Source of the DNA: Byssothecium circinans
Lineage: Eukaryota; Ascomycota; Dothideomycetes; Pleosporales; Massarinaceae
Direction of reading: 5' to 3'
NCBI GenBank assembly: GCA_010015675.1
Contig: ML976990.1
Coordinates: 158,978-222,977, forward strand
Length of the DNA stretch: 64,000 nucleotides
Both the position numbers and the translations under genes were made by a program. Below, piece after piece: positions 52,405-64,000 of this stretch. The first letter of the stretch is position 1. The number at the start of each line of letters is the position of its first letter. The notes beneath the pieces were generated by a model that saw nothing but the letters and a program-made list of their open reading frames with translations, was not told the DNA's origin and made no database searches.

Positions 52405-54267
52405 CTAGAAAAGCAGATCTGCTGGTTTGCGCACCTGTTTGGGCTTCTGCAGCACTTCGTAGCAGAGCAACGACGCCGCTACGCTCACATTCAAGCTGTC
52501 GACGCCAATCTCATCGACGTCTCGGCCGTGTCGAATGCCCACCTTGTAGTGTGCTAAGCTCAACAGACTGGCTCTCAGTCCTGTGCCTTCAGCGCCCATC
52601 ATGAGGATCGTGGGATGGCTGTCGACCGGGCAATGGTCTGCGGGGAGACGCCGTGAGCTTCGAGCATACGTGTAGACTATGCGACTAGCAAAGTCCTCCG
52701 GAACTGCATCACTTGAGGGGGACTCGGTGTTGCCAGCTTGTCTTCGTTGTTCTGCTGGTGGAACTGCGTCACTGGCATATATGCGCCAGCCTTCTCGAGC
52801 GCTTCTGCCAAGGAATTCGGTTGGCTGGTTCACACTGAAGATAGGAATGGCTTCCGCTGCACCGGCTGATGCTTTCATGGCCACATGGCTCCATGTAGCA
52901 CTGTGTCGTGAAGGGGTAGCAATAGCATCGACGCCGAGGAAATACGCGGACCGCGCAATGGCCCCCAAATTCCCCTCGTCCAGTACTCCGTCTACATAGA
53001 GCACTAACGGGTGCCTCCATCCTGCTGACTTGTATGGATACCTTTCTTGCGTTCCGTTGACTAATGCGTCTTCTCTGCTTTGTTTATCCAGGCTGACTTG
53101 GAAGGACGCTTCTGCTACGGAGCCAGGGCGCAATTCGGTTATCGGAGGGACTGGTAGAGGTGATGTTTCAAGCACAAAGCCCTGCATAGTCAGTATACGC
53201 CATCATGGCTTGCCGGCAAGAACTGAACTTACATTATGCGGTCTGCCACTACTCGCCTTGTCAAGTGCCCGGAGATACTCATCTCCGACCTCCTGTATGT
53301 TCAGCCCCAGAGCTCTTGCTCTTGCCACAAGCGCACCACTCCCAGCATTATTCAGGCCTCGGTTGTGTATGTACAGCTTGTACAGTTTACGTCGGTTCGC
53401 TTTGATTGCAGCCAGAACGCTTGAATATCCATATATAAAATCGGATGCTGCTGTTGTGTAGGGCAGCGAGTCCGGACCGGAATATGACCTTTGCTCCTGT
53501 ACTGGCCCCTCGCCTGCGCTTCTCCAAGGCTGACGTTCTTGAACTTGTGGCCTATCACTTCGCTCCATGTGCCTTCTTCCATGATCGGGACGATCTCGGG
53601 AAGGTACTCCAAGGTCAGTGCGTGCTTGGCCGCTTTGCGCTTCTGTCCCGGCTTCGCTTTCTCGTGTCGCTTTCCCCTGACAAGCCTCTATGTCCTTGTA
53701 CAACCTCCCGCCATAGTGTCTAGCTGCAAACTTCTTGATCAGATTGTCTGTCCTTGGTTCCGGTCTCGTACCATCGCTATGTTCGCGCGACCTCCTCCCG
53801 TTGTCGTTCCGATCGCCCAAGTTCCTGTCTTGATAGTCCCTTTCAGCTCTATTTCCATAATCCCTTCCAGCTCTATCTCTATAGTCCCTTCCAGCTCTGT
53901 CTTGAGTCCATCCCCTCTGCTGGTCTATTCGTCCTACCGATCGACTTGCTCCAAATTCGCGGCCGCTGAGGTTTTCTCGCCTCGGGCGTGCGTCAGGAAA
54001 TGACCGTACCTTGTCTGGATAGCCAATTCTGCCATTGTTCCTCCTGGGTGAGTCGTAGCTTTGTCGGCCTTGTTCGATAGCTACAGTAAGTGACTTGTAG
54101 CGACAAAACGTGCGCGGGAGGTAACTTTGCTGGCTTCGGGAGATCGTGGAGCCTAGAAGGCATGGATAGAGCATGACAGGACGCGACGGTAGTGCGTGAA
54201 GGGAGTGACGTCGCAGTTGATGTAGCGCTTCGTCCGAGTGAGTGAAAATAAAGTGGGCCCGTCGCAT
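52405..54267 (-). CDS. MRM1: Mitochondrial large-rRNA ribose methyltransferase, MRM1-like (SpoU family)
   Basis: Exons 54267-53233 and 53181-52405 give 603 residues. A basic, Ser/Arg-rich N-terminus is suited to mitochondrial import. A long Arg/Asp-rich disordered segment (about 85-265) contains near-repeats of RAGRDYRD. The SpoU substrate-binding domain starts at about 276 (FIYGYSSVLAAIKANRRKL). The SPOUT methylase domain carries motif 1 with Asn416, Gly418 and Arg422 (DEGNLGAIARSA), motif 2 GAEGTGL, and motif 3 SLNVSVAASLLCYE. The enzyme 2'-O-methylates a guanosine in the peptidyl-transferase region of mitochondrial large rRNA, using S-adenosylmethionine. It is longer than yeast MRM1 because of the N-terminal insert. 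It is divergent from the Mit1-like gene, 312 bp away. Confidence 0.92.
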
Positions 54268-54579
54268 CTCTCACGAACTTTAAATTAGCGGCTTGGCAGG
54301 CGCGCCCATCTAGTCGCGACTTCACGCGTTCAGATGTCATTATCGTCCACAAAGAAGAATTCGATCCCACACTCTACGCGGCAAGACTGTTGCATTGTCC
54401 ATACTACTCTCGTGAGCCACTCATCGATGCCCTGATTGGCATGTATAATTTATCTAATCGTCCTATTGCAGCGGTGACACCGTCGCATTGAACCTCACCG
54501 ACTCACAGTGTGATGAGGAACCTACGACTCATACGCCCACCTTCTATTTGAACAACAACGTATCGCGGATAACGCCAAA
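54268..54579. promoter_or_regulatory. Bidirectional promoter of MRM1 and the Mit1-like gene
   Basis: Only 312 bp separate the two start codons, so both promoters and 5' leaders overlap here. No specific factor site is recognised. Confidence 0.55.
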
Positions 54580-57500
54580 ATGAGTAGCAGTGATGAAGAC
54601 GGTGGGGACCTCATGGCATCCTTCAAGAGCGGTAGCCGAAAGCAACCGCCGGCGCAGACGAGGCAGGAAACATCGTTCTCGCCCGGAAATTTCATCTCGG
54701 ACCAGAGTTCGGGGCAGGACGAGATTGCTAACGAGCGGTCGCCGGTTGTGAGACGTAGACTGGTAGCGGTGCGACCTACCCCAGTGCGCAATCGAGAAGA
54801 GTACACATTCTATAAGCCTGTAGAGACGGCTGAGGCGATCGTTCGTGAATATATAAGGAATGGAGATTTGACATATGAGGTGAAGTTCACCAACGGCATT
54901 ACTAGAAAGGTAAGAGACTAGTATTTCCTTTGCGCCTTTTACCTTGCAAGTAAAGGTGGAAACTGTTGCGGGGTGGTATGGAGGCTCGAAGTTTCATTAC
55001 TCAAACGCAGGTAAAGGTGCTGATAGTAACGCGTATATAGGTCTCCTTCGACGAACTGTTAGCTCTCGACAACGGCCCCGACGTTTTCCAAAACTTCCAG
55101 CACTACGACGACGGCGTTGCGAGCTCAGCATCCTCAAGGGCGCCAGACATGAAGCTCCGCGGCAGAAGGCCTAAGACCCGGCACGATGGGTTCGTTAGTG
55201 TGGAGGGGCTAGGCCTCACTTCTTCTTCTTCTTCAGACGACGAGTTGGTTTCTCAAAAGCCCCGGCAGAAACGGCTTGGTGCGCTACGTACGCGTGGCAG
55301 CAACACCAGATCGACAACTCGATCACGGCGTAGCGAAACTGTCGACGAATCTTCGGAGAGCGAACATGGCGGCACGAAGCGGCGACGCAAGCGGAAAGTG
55401 CCCCAAGCACCCACGCGCCGTTCCAGCAGGAGTCGCACGACTACGCAAAACTACGAATATGAAGAAGATGATGACAACGAAGAAGATGAGGATTCGAGCG
55501 ATATGGATATTCTACGGTCAGATATCACGGGTTCACGCAAGCGGAAGCGTGGTCGCCCAGGACGACCATCGAAGAAATTTGAGGAGATGCCGCGTACCGG
55601 TACCCGGCAATCTGAGCGCTCCACTCGCGCCACCAAGAACATGACAGAGGCCAGAGAGAATGATATCTATCGTTCTGACTCAGAGCCGAAGCAAGCGGGA
55701 CCGAAGATTATCAGCGTCAAGGAAGTCTTCCAGACGCTCCCGCGCAGCAACTTGTTCAGGACACGCCATGTTGAGGGGTGTGAGGTGTGCTACGAAGGTC
55801 CAAACCTAGCACCACTCATTTACTGCCAAGGCTGCTCTCTCTCCTATCACAAAAATTGCCTTGGAAACCGTTCTAGCCGAGAACATCTCGTAACAAAGGT
55901 CGATGAGGACAACTACGTTCTTCAATGTCGCAGGTGTATCAATGTCTACAAGAAGAAAGATTCCGCCGCTCCTGATCTTTCCATGTGCCAGGACTGTCAT
56001 CACTCTGGTCCGGCGTGTAAACCCTTCAGGCACCGAAAGACGGCAGTTCAGGAACAGAAGGATCGAGATGAGAATGACGGTTTGGATCCGATCGTAGACG
56101 TGCCATCGCATATGATCAACGATGCGCATAACGTTCTCTTCCGATGCACCAAGTGCTCCCGCGCTTATCATTACCACCACCTGCCCCCGCTTTCACAATA
56201 TGGCAATGAGATAGCGCGGGATGAGAACGAGACTGCAGACGAGCGCTTTACAGAGTACTCTAAGCGCTGGCTCTGTAAAGAGTGCGTAGAAACCGACAAA
56301 CAGAAGGTTTCTGGCTTGGTCGCGTGGCGACCCTCGGACGTGGAGACCTACCTTCCAGGAACTTCGTGCGACATGGTTCCTGAGGACGAGAAACAATACT
56401 TAATCAAATGGGAAGGTCAGTCTTACTTCCGCGCCGCTTGGTTTTCCGGAGCATGGACCTGGGGAGTCACTGCCCCCGCTATGCGAAAAGCTTTCTTCAA
56501 GCGCGAGGGTGGGCCGAAGATGCGGACGGAGGACGCGATCCCTGAGGAGTTTCTACGTATCGACATTGTGTTGGATATCAAGTACACCAGCTATGTCGAC
56601 GTTCGTAGCGAGGAGATCCTAAAAGCTCGCATTAAGGAGGTTGACAAAGCCTTGATCAAGTACAAAGGCCTGGGGTACGAGGACGCCGTCTGGGAGAAAG
56701 TCCCCACACCTGAGGATGGCGATAGATGGCTCGACTTCGTCACCGCCTATAATGATTGGGTTGCTGGTCGTTATGTTCGCTATCCCAAGCAAGGGCCTTT
56801 GCGAGCTCGACTCGAGAAAGTCCGCAGCTCTCCATTCGACAAACTCGAAAAGCAAAAGCAACCAGAGAGCCTTAGCGGAGGCGAGTTGATGAAGTACCAA
56901 GTTGAAGGTCTCAACTGGTTATACTACCAATGGTACAGCCAGAAGAACGGTATTCTCGCAGACGAAATGGGTCTAGGCAAGACAATCCAGGTCATTGCTT
57001 TCATGGCTACACTGATAGAGGAGCACAATTGCTTTCCGTTCCTCGTCGTCGTACCAAACTCTACTTGTGCTAATTGGCGCCGAGAGATCAAGCAATGGGT
57101 TCCGTCGCTACGTGTTGTCACGTTTTTTGGGTCTGCCGCGGCACGAGATATGGCATCCAAGTACGAGATGTTCCCTGAAGGTTCGAAGGAGCTTCGAGCT
57201 CACATCGTGGTAACATCATATGACGCCGCCACAGACGATAGTTGCCGGCGCATCTTCCGTGGTATAAGCTGGGCTGGGCTTATCGTGGACGAAGGCCAGC
57301 GCTTGAAGAATGACAAGAGCCAGCTTTACGGTGCCCTGGATGCTGTCAAGGCCCCCTTCAGATTGCTCCTGACTGGCACTCCCCTTCAGAACAATGCCAG
57401 GGAACTCTTCAACCTGCTACAATTCCTTGATGAAACGATCAACGCGGCAGAGCTCGAAGAGAAGTACGCTGAAATGACCTCTGAAAACGTCCGCGAGCTC

Positions 57501-59869
57501 CACGATCAGATTCGCCCATTCATCTTGCGACGTACGAAAGCGCAAGTGTTGACTTTCTTGCCGCCATTGGGACAGATCATCGTACCCATCTCTATGAGTC
57601 ATCTGCAGAAAAACCTCTACAAATCAGTTCTTGCTAAAAATCCCGAGCTATTGAAGGCTCTTTTCACGACCGGAAATATCAAACAACAGGAACGCGCGAA
57701 TTTGAGCAACATCCTCATGCAGCTGCGAAAATGCCTGTGCCACCCGTTCGTGTACAGCCGGGAGATCGAAGAACGAACTGACATCCAATCTGTGTCCCAT
57801 CGTAACCTCGTCGAGGCTTCCGCTAAGCTTCACCTGCTCGAACTTCTCTTGCCAAAATTACAAGAACGTGGTCATCGCGTCCTGATTTTCAGTCAGTTCC
57901 TCGACATGCTGAGCATCATGGAAGACTTCATGGACGGCATGCAGATGACGTACCAGCGTCTCGACGGCACCATGGGCTCTCTAGAAAAGCAGAAGAGAAT
58001 TGATCAGTTCAATGCGCCGGACTCTCCACTATTTGCTTTTCTTTTATCAACACGTGCTGGTGGTGTTGGGATTAACTTGGCCACCGCCGATACAGTCATT
58101 ATTCTTGATCCGGACTTCAACCCGCATCAAGACATCCAGGCCATCTCACGAGCGCATCGTATCGGTCAAAAGAAGAAAGTGCTCTGCTTCCAGCTTATGA
58201 CACGAGCTAGTGTCGAAGAGAAGATTGTACAAATGGGCCGGAAGAAGATGGCTCTTGATCACGTGGTTGTCGAACAACTTGGAGAAGATGACATTGAAGA
58301 CAAAGACGTAGAGTCGATCCTCAAATACGGCGCTGCGGAGCTTTTCAAAGATGATAACGCAGAGCACGACATTCGTTATGATGATGCGTCAATCGAGAAA
58401 CTGCTTGATCGCAGCCAAATCGAGAACACCAAGACTAGTGGCGACGACTCGGCAGAATCGCAGTTCAGTTTTGCTCGTGTATGGGCAAACGACCAAGGTG
58501 CTCTTGCAGACGTCCTGGATACTACTATCGAAGAGGAAGTCGCACCTGATCCTGGTGTATGGGACAAAATTCTCAAAGAGCGACAGGCGGCGGCAGCAGC
58601 AGAGCAACTTAGGCGTGCGAACGCTCTGGGTCGCGGCAAACGAGCTAGGATGGTGCGTATACCCAAAAGATGTTACGCTAGATGCTAACGAATTTCTAGG
58701 CTGTCGACTACGCTACAGAGGAAAAGGACGCCGCTGATGTCGACGGTACTGAGAGCATTGCCCCGTCATCACCAGCGAAGGTTGACGGGGTTGACAAGCC
58801 AGGCCCAAAGAAGAAAAAGAAGGATGCATCTGAGGACGATACCGACTTCCAGGCCGAAAGCTCTGACGGAGACGACAGCGCAGCAGAGGCTGATGGAGAC
58901 GAAGCGCAACAAGAGGCTTCCAATCTCAAAGACCTCGATGCTCGGCGACCTAGCACGAGTGGAGTTAATAAGTCTCTGTACACACAGAACGCCGCAGGTG
59001 CGTCCATCCCTCCTACGAAGCCCCTTCATAGAGAGAACGCCATCACACCATTGAAGGATTCTCCGGTGAAGTCTATTCCCGGAATACCGAGTGGCTCTTT
59101 CCATAAGCTGCGGAGGACTACTGGCAACTCTTCTCTCAAATCCTCAACGCAACTTTCCAACGTTGCATTAGAGGACTCACAAACTAATCAACCTACAGTC
59201 AAAAAGTTCGAACGCGCTAATATCCCCATCCGCTCACCCCTCGAGCCCACGTTTGGCCAGCATCGACTATCCGCATGTCCGGCATGCCACAAGCAACATC
59301 CCCGCGGAGCTTGCGAGCTTAAAGCCAGCGGTGTCGAACACTGCGGCCTGTGTGGCCTTGCTCATTACGGCCATGCTCGCACCTGCCCGCATATCAAATC
59401 TGAGACACAAGTCCGCGAAATGCTGGAGGCGCTCAAGAACTCGCCAGAGAAGAAAGAGCTCGTCGATGTCGCTATGAAATATCTGCGAGGCGTCAAAGGC
59501 GCCTTGGTTCAGCAGAAGAAGAGGAACAGGGAAAGGCTGATGGGTCTGCCTCAGGATGGCGGTTTGGGCCGTTCTCAGATGCTTGGGCAGCCTCTTGCTT
59601 CTTCAAATGTTATGCTGGGTTCTAATGGCGCTTATCCGGCTTATGGTCACCTGGATCCGTATCAGTCTCCGTATCATGCGTCTCAAACTGCGGTTCCGAG
59701 CAGCGTGGGTGCTCATCTGTCGGGACAAGATCAGCGTCTACAACATCAACATCAACAGCAGCGCCAGCACCAGCAGCAACGTGGTCAGCAGAACGCAGGC
59801 CCGAGCAATGGACAGTCATTTGATGAGCAGGCGGTGGCAAGTGCGCTGCGTGGCTTCTTAGGGCAGTAG
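54580..59869 (+). CDS. Mit1/CHD-like SNF2 chromatin remodeller
   Basis: Exons 54580-54909, 55041-58652 and 58700-59869 give 1,703 residues. In order: a Ser/acid-rich N-terminus; a basic region with an AT-hook-like RKRGRPGRPSKK near 285; a PHD-type zinc region at 356-405 (CEVC..CQGC..YHKNC); a second Cys/His cluster at 430-525; chromodomain-like segments near 561 and 646 (YLIKWEGQS, LIKYKGLGYEDAVWEKV); SNF2 ATPase from about 726 (Walker A DEMGLGKT, motif II DEGQ, LLTGTPLQN); helicase C at 1046-1165 (RAGGVGINL, RAHRIGQ); and a C-terminal zinc knuckle near 1505-1550. This matches fission yeast Mit1, the remodeller of the SHREC silencing complex, more than Chd1. Heterochromatin silencing is inferred. 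Intron 1 is 131 nt. Confidence 0.9.
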
Positions 59870-60285
59870 AGATGAGGGTGGGGGTGCAATTCTGAATGTG
59901 CGCAGTGATATCTTGCGTCATGTACACACATGTGCAGGCTCCGATTTGGCGTTTATGGATCCGAGGTTTTTGGTGGTATATTCACAGTAACCTCAGTCCT
60001 GGGATGTGAATAGGGTCGGCAGTTCTGCGACCCACAGCTACCTTTCAGATAGTGCGTTCTGCTCTGAAGCGTTAGCTTCCAGACAGGCAACGGCCTGCTT
60101 CAGGGTAGACACTGTATATTGTTCATAGCAAAGAGCGTGCACATGTATAAGCTTGTCACCTTTACAGTGTGTGAGTGATGTGGGTGAGATATTAACAGTG
60201 ACGTGCTATCAACGCAATACATATCGCCTCTCATACAAGTTCCACACAACTCTATCACATTATCTGGAGCCCTCCTCAGCGCGCT
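59870..60285. other. Convergent 3' region
   Basis: About 415 bp between the stops of the convergent remodeller and helicase genes. No feature recognised. Confidence 0.4.
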
Positions 60286-63200
60286 TCACGCATCCGGTCC
60301 GTTCTCATTCTCTTCTTCACCCGCCTCGACATCATCTTCCTCGTCCAAAGCTTCCCGGAACCCTTCAAGCCAAGCCTCATAGCTCCCGTCAACCGCTTGT
60401 TCCAACACTACCGCACTACTACCAAGCACTCTCCCACCCTCCCCACCCATACCCTTCTCCTTAGCCAACAGCGCTCTCTCCAAACCCCCAATCTTTCCCT
60501 GCCCTCCCTTTTCCGCCCCACCATCCCCTTTAATAAGCCCATTCCTCCCACAAAACCGCATCCACTCACACCACCCTTCATCCTCACCCAACACCTCCGG
60601 ATTCCCAATAACCACCAGCGCCTCTTTCGCCCTTGTAATCGCCACATTCATCTTCCGCGGAAAATGCACGATGCCAAGGCCGCGCTTGACGTCCTCTTGG
60701 ATGAATTGCGGGCGGGAACGCGTGGTGCAGATGATGACGACGCGCTTCTCAAGCCCCTGGAAAGCTTCGAGGGGCCCGATGTTGACGTCCCAGAGTTTAT
60801 AGGGCGGGTAGCGGATTTTGTTGCGGAGGAGTTTGACTTGTGCGGCGAAGGGGGACATGATGCATATGTCGGATTGTTGGACTCCTTCATGGAGGACGAG
60901 AAATTGGGCGGTGAAGCAAGCGCATTCTGCTTCGGTGTTGTTGTACCTGGGGGACTTGTTAGGGAGATCTTGGAGGGGGGGAATGTTGTTGGATGAGGAT
61001 TTGTTTCCAATAACTGGATGTGCGGAGGGAGAGATTGATTTGCGTCAGAAGTCTGCCAACGCTAGACTAGGCTGGAACAATTGTGGAGTGTGACAGAATA
61101 CGTACCAGCCTCCGCCATCCCATTCAAGTTCATCCATGCCTTTATGCGGTATGAATAGCACAGGCCATCCGCGACCCTTCCAGAGAGACGAACGTTGTAA
61201 AGGAGTATCGGGAATCGGCGCCTCGGGTAGTAGCGTATCGTTGTAGAACAGCGAGCTGGGCACGCTAAGAATGGCTGGATGAGATCGATAATTCCGAATC
61301 AAATTTGTGAACGGCGGGTACAAGAACGGTAACATAGATTTCTTGAGTACAGGGGGACCTGAAGATGACTTCACATTCGAGCGTGATAACGGATGTTCTC
61401 GGTACAACGGTCGATCGAAAAGGCGAGCGAAGAGCGATCGCGAGAAGGCGGGATGCCGTGATGCTGTTCGAGGCCCAAGTTGTTTCTCGTCTCCGGCCAT
61501 CACAAATCGTGGTTGCGGCATGTTGTTAGGATGCTGAGGAGGCGGACATCCAACGCTGAGGGCGGAGAGGACATCTAGTTCGGTGGCTTGTGCTGCTTCG
61601 TCGATAAGAATTGCGCCCCAATGTAGTCCTGGTGGCGGGCCTGCGTGCTCTGGATGGAAAGCGCTCAGCATTTCATGCTCGATAATCCATAAGTCCGAGT
61701 TGGTCAAGCGTGCATCCATAAGAATAGACGCATCCCTGCAAGACGTAACCACAACATTATAAGCCATAAGCTGTTTGAAGGGCGGGAGGTAGAACATCTC
61801 ATTCTCCATATGCGTATAGCCCATTAGCTCTCGAGGCACTTCCATATCCGCTCTCCAAGGCCCATTGAGTCTGAGAAGTTGTGTAGGTTTCAGGTAGTAC
61901 TTCAGGCGCAGGGCTAATGTGTCCGCTGCTTGATCAGATGGTGCGCATATCAAGAGATGGTCTACTGTGTGGGCATTGAGGAGCTGCATGGCAGTTTCGA
62001 CTAGGGTCTTTGTCTTTCCAGTACCTGGAGGGCCAGAGATGAGGCTGATATATAAGTTAGCTAAGCTACTCCATCAACGACATTTCCGTACGCATTTTGT
62101 CTGATCTTTTAACACACGACCTCAGGTTGACATTTGACGTACCCCCTGTGGGAAACTACTTACTAGGGCATTGTTCCGTAATCATTCACGCATATCGAAT
62201 TGATAGCGTGCGCTTGCTCATAGTTGAGCTGAGAATCAAATAGGTTGCGACGTGGAATGGTGCGTAGCTCAGTCTGAAGCTGCCCGTAGAATTTGTTCGG
62301 AAACAGTATTCTTCGTATCCAGTCGTTCGGGTTTGGTCCATCTGACTCAGATGCCGCCGCCTTTTTCAGCGCCGTGTCAACAAATGCTAGTGATCTTTGA
62401 TATGCTTGTGTGGTCCTCTGTTTCAAGGGAAACACAGCGTTAACAACCAGCGGGAACCACAAGTCGCGAATTCGACTCTCTTGCAGCTTTTCAGCTTTCA
62501 AGTACACTGTCTCCGTGGCTCGGAGAACGCTGTACACGGTAGCATTGTAGATGACACCAGTCCAGTAGCGTTGGGCGTATTGGGGTACATCGAGATGGTG
62601 AAACATCTGCCACACATCAACGAGATTCCCCCTTGGGTCAACGAAAAGTAACCGCAGCTGGATTGTATCACCCATTTCCACGCTCGGACTCTCCTCTCTT
62701 ATCCCAGGTACAGTAAGTGCGAATAGTTCTTGACCGTCATCGATGCGGCGACGTTGCAAGGGCACTTTGTATTGGGAATATTGCTCATTCTCGTACTTTT
62801 GGGCAGAAATCTCAATCTCCCATAATGCAGAGATTTGATGGAGGTAGGACTTTTCGTCAAGTTCAAGCTTAGGGCTTTGTTGATTGGGCAAGTATGAGGG
62901 TCTTTCCGTGAGAAAACCAAGTCCGGCGAAGCTCCTGATGAACGCCGGATAATCGATCCGATGCTTCGTCGCCTCTTCGCTTTCGATTCCCGTTTGCTGA
63001 TTGACTTCCCTAAGCTGCATGGGCACAAATGAAGCTGCGTATACATTGTGTTCGTATTGTGTGATAGCGGGAGTCGGCTGAAATGGTTTCGAATCACCGT
63101 GAAGCGGCTTTTCTGCGGAAGTAGGGTGCCTATCTGGTTTCGATGGAGGTTGCTGCTTCGATAAAATGACGGGAGGTGTCGACGACGAGGAAGACGGAAG

Positions 63201-63338
63201 GTTTGCAGCATTTGACTTCTTGAACGTCAAGTTGGGAATCGCAATGAGTGCATTGGTAGCCGTTGTCGCATGCTGGGATCCTCGCCCTGATAGGCTGATC
63301 CCTCCTGATGTTGGGCCAGGTGTCATGTTTGAGTGCAT
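60286..63338 (-). CDS. SF1 RNA/DNA helicase of the Upf1/MOV10 type
   Basis: Exons 63338-62164, 62044-61106 and 60946-60286 give 924 residues. The first 80 residues are low-complexity. A beta-rich region follows, then the first conserved segment LNYEQAHAINSI (Q-motif-like) near 375. Walker A is GPPGTGKT at 396-403, split from upstream sequence by a 119-nt intron at Tyr392. Walker B is IDEAAQ, followed by GDEKQLGPR. The C-terminal RecA domain includes SPFAAQVKLLRNKI, the GLEKRVVIICTTRSR segment and NVAITRAKEALVVIGN, all diagnostic of the Upf1-like SF1B group. The domain set without a Cys/His-rich N-terminus favours the MOV10/SDE3/HELZ branch over Upf1 itself. Roles in RNA turnover or silencing are inferred. 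The acidic C-terminus ends at 60286. The start is the first ATG of the open frame; an upstream exon cannot be excluded. Confidence 0.85.
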
Positions 63339-64000
63339 AGCAAGTCTGGGTGATGAACACTACAGACGCTGAGATATTTATCGATAAGCTTCACTACCTT
63401 CGCGTGTCACCTTTTGGTATCGTCGTGTACTGGCGGGACTGGGGAGGACGGAAATCTAGCTGACGCTGTAGCCTTGTCGCTTTCTCACCGGAATAATATA
63501 TACGAGGTGGGGCGGTGAATCCTAAGTCAGAGTTCAGGCATATGCCACAGTATTACTCCCTGCGTCCAGTTCTTCTGTAGCCTTGGAGATGAACCTTGAG
63601 GTACCGTTGTCGATGAGAGGACGACCCAATTAAATACCTTTCCGACCAAACAAACGCAGCACCCAATAACTTACTTAAAATAAATGTTGCTTTCCACAGC
63701 TAATCTCAGATTTCAACCTGAGTAAGTGTTGGTCAATATGCGAAGTCAATGTTGCCCTGTTGACGACTTCCGAGCTGAGATCGATGATTAAATGCGAACG
63801 CGTCAAGGGAAAGGGGGACGTCTGAATGGAGAAAAAGGCAGTAAACAAGAGCAGAACTCGCCGCTCAATAGAAGTGCTCGGCGACAATCTGACACTCAAG
63901 GCATGAAAATGGGATAAGCTAGCGCATATAGTTCCGGGCCACCTGTGGTTCCGGGCCACCCCACCAAAACGCGACACCTGCACAAAACACGCGATTTCTC
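63339..64000. other. Window-end flank with a short direct repeat
   Basis: Promoter side of the helicase gene. Near the end the word GTTCCGGGCCACC occurs twice, at about 63930 and 63947, followed by CCCACCAAAACGCG. A minus-strand frame at 63675-63983 runs through it without recognisable features. It may be the edge of a mobile element that continues past the window. Confidence 0.35.

Noticed and set aside
1..64000. tRNA or rRNA genes, CRISPR arrays, telomeric repeats
   Set aside because: I looked by eye for tRNA B-box words in a cloverleaf context, rRNA-like blocks, regularly spaced short repeats and TTAGGG arrays, and found none. CRISPR is not expected in a fungus.

Overview
The window is nuclear DNA of a filamentous ascomycete. 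Coding genes carry short introns (41-159 nt, mostly 45-75) with GT..AG ends and CTRAY-type branch sites just upstream of the acceptor. The families are typically fungal: copper-fist and Zn2Cys6 regulators, Nce102, a PSP1-domain protein, a 2EXR/F-box-like protein and a Mit1-type remodeller. A plant-associated Dothideomycete is my best guess, from general resemblance only. No prokaryotic, organellar or viral genes were seen.

Layout. 1.5-3.0 kb: copper-fist transcription factor (-). 5.1-7.6 kb: RGT1-like Zn2Cys6 glucose-response regulator (+). 9.42-12.76 kb: a complete but inactivated PIF/Harbinger DNA transposon with 26-bp perfect terminal inverted repeats (TIRs), an ATT target duplication and two convergent broken ORFs. 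13.4-17.0 kb: HECT ubiquitin ligase of the Hul4 type (-), divergent from REI1 (17.4-19.1 kb, +), a 60S ribosome-maturation factor. 20.0-21.6 kb: 2EXR/F-box-like protein (-). 22.4-23.1 kb: Nce102-like eisosome protein (-). 23.1-31.8 kb: gene-poor, repeat-bearing island with two arrays of diverged tandem repeats and only weak ORFs. 31.9-34.7 kb: PSP1-domain protein (+). 35.5-36.4 kb: small coiled-coil protein (+). 36.8-37.7 kb: ribosomal protein eL15 with two tiny exons (+). 38.6-41.0 kb: J-domain protein (+). 42.1-44.5 kb: type II membrane glycosyltransferase-like protein with a long charged tail (+). 45.9-48.4 kb: tail-anchored protein of unknown function (-). 50.4-51.2 kb: claudin-like four-helix membrane protein (-). 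52.4-54.3 kb: MRM1 mitochondrial rRNA methyltransferase (-), divergent from a Mit1/CHD-like chromatin remodeller (54.6-59.9 kb, +). 60.3-63.3 kb: SF1 RNA helicase of the Upf1/MOV10 type (-).

The genes do not form a biosynthetic cluster. They are housekeeping and regulatory genes, several touching ribosome production or mitochondrial translation (REI1, eL15, MRM1), interrupted by one transposon and one repeat-rich island. Exon structures were built by hand from splice signals and reading frame. For every multi-exon gene listed, the summed exon length is an exact multiple of three.

The most unusual signal is in the transposon. Its two convergent ORFs keep their frames over about 400 and 350 codons. 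They are broken at nine internal positions, all by TAG and never by TAA or TGA, in an element that uses mostly CAG for glutamine and is rich in CTA leucine codons. This points either to a very specific CAG/CTG-to-TAG/CTA mutational process or to tolerated UAG.
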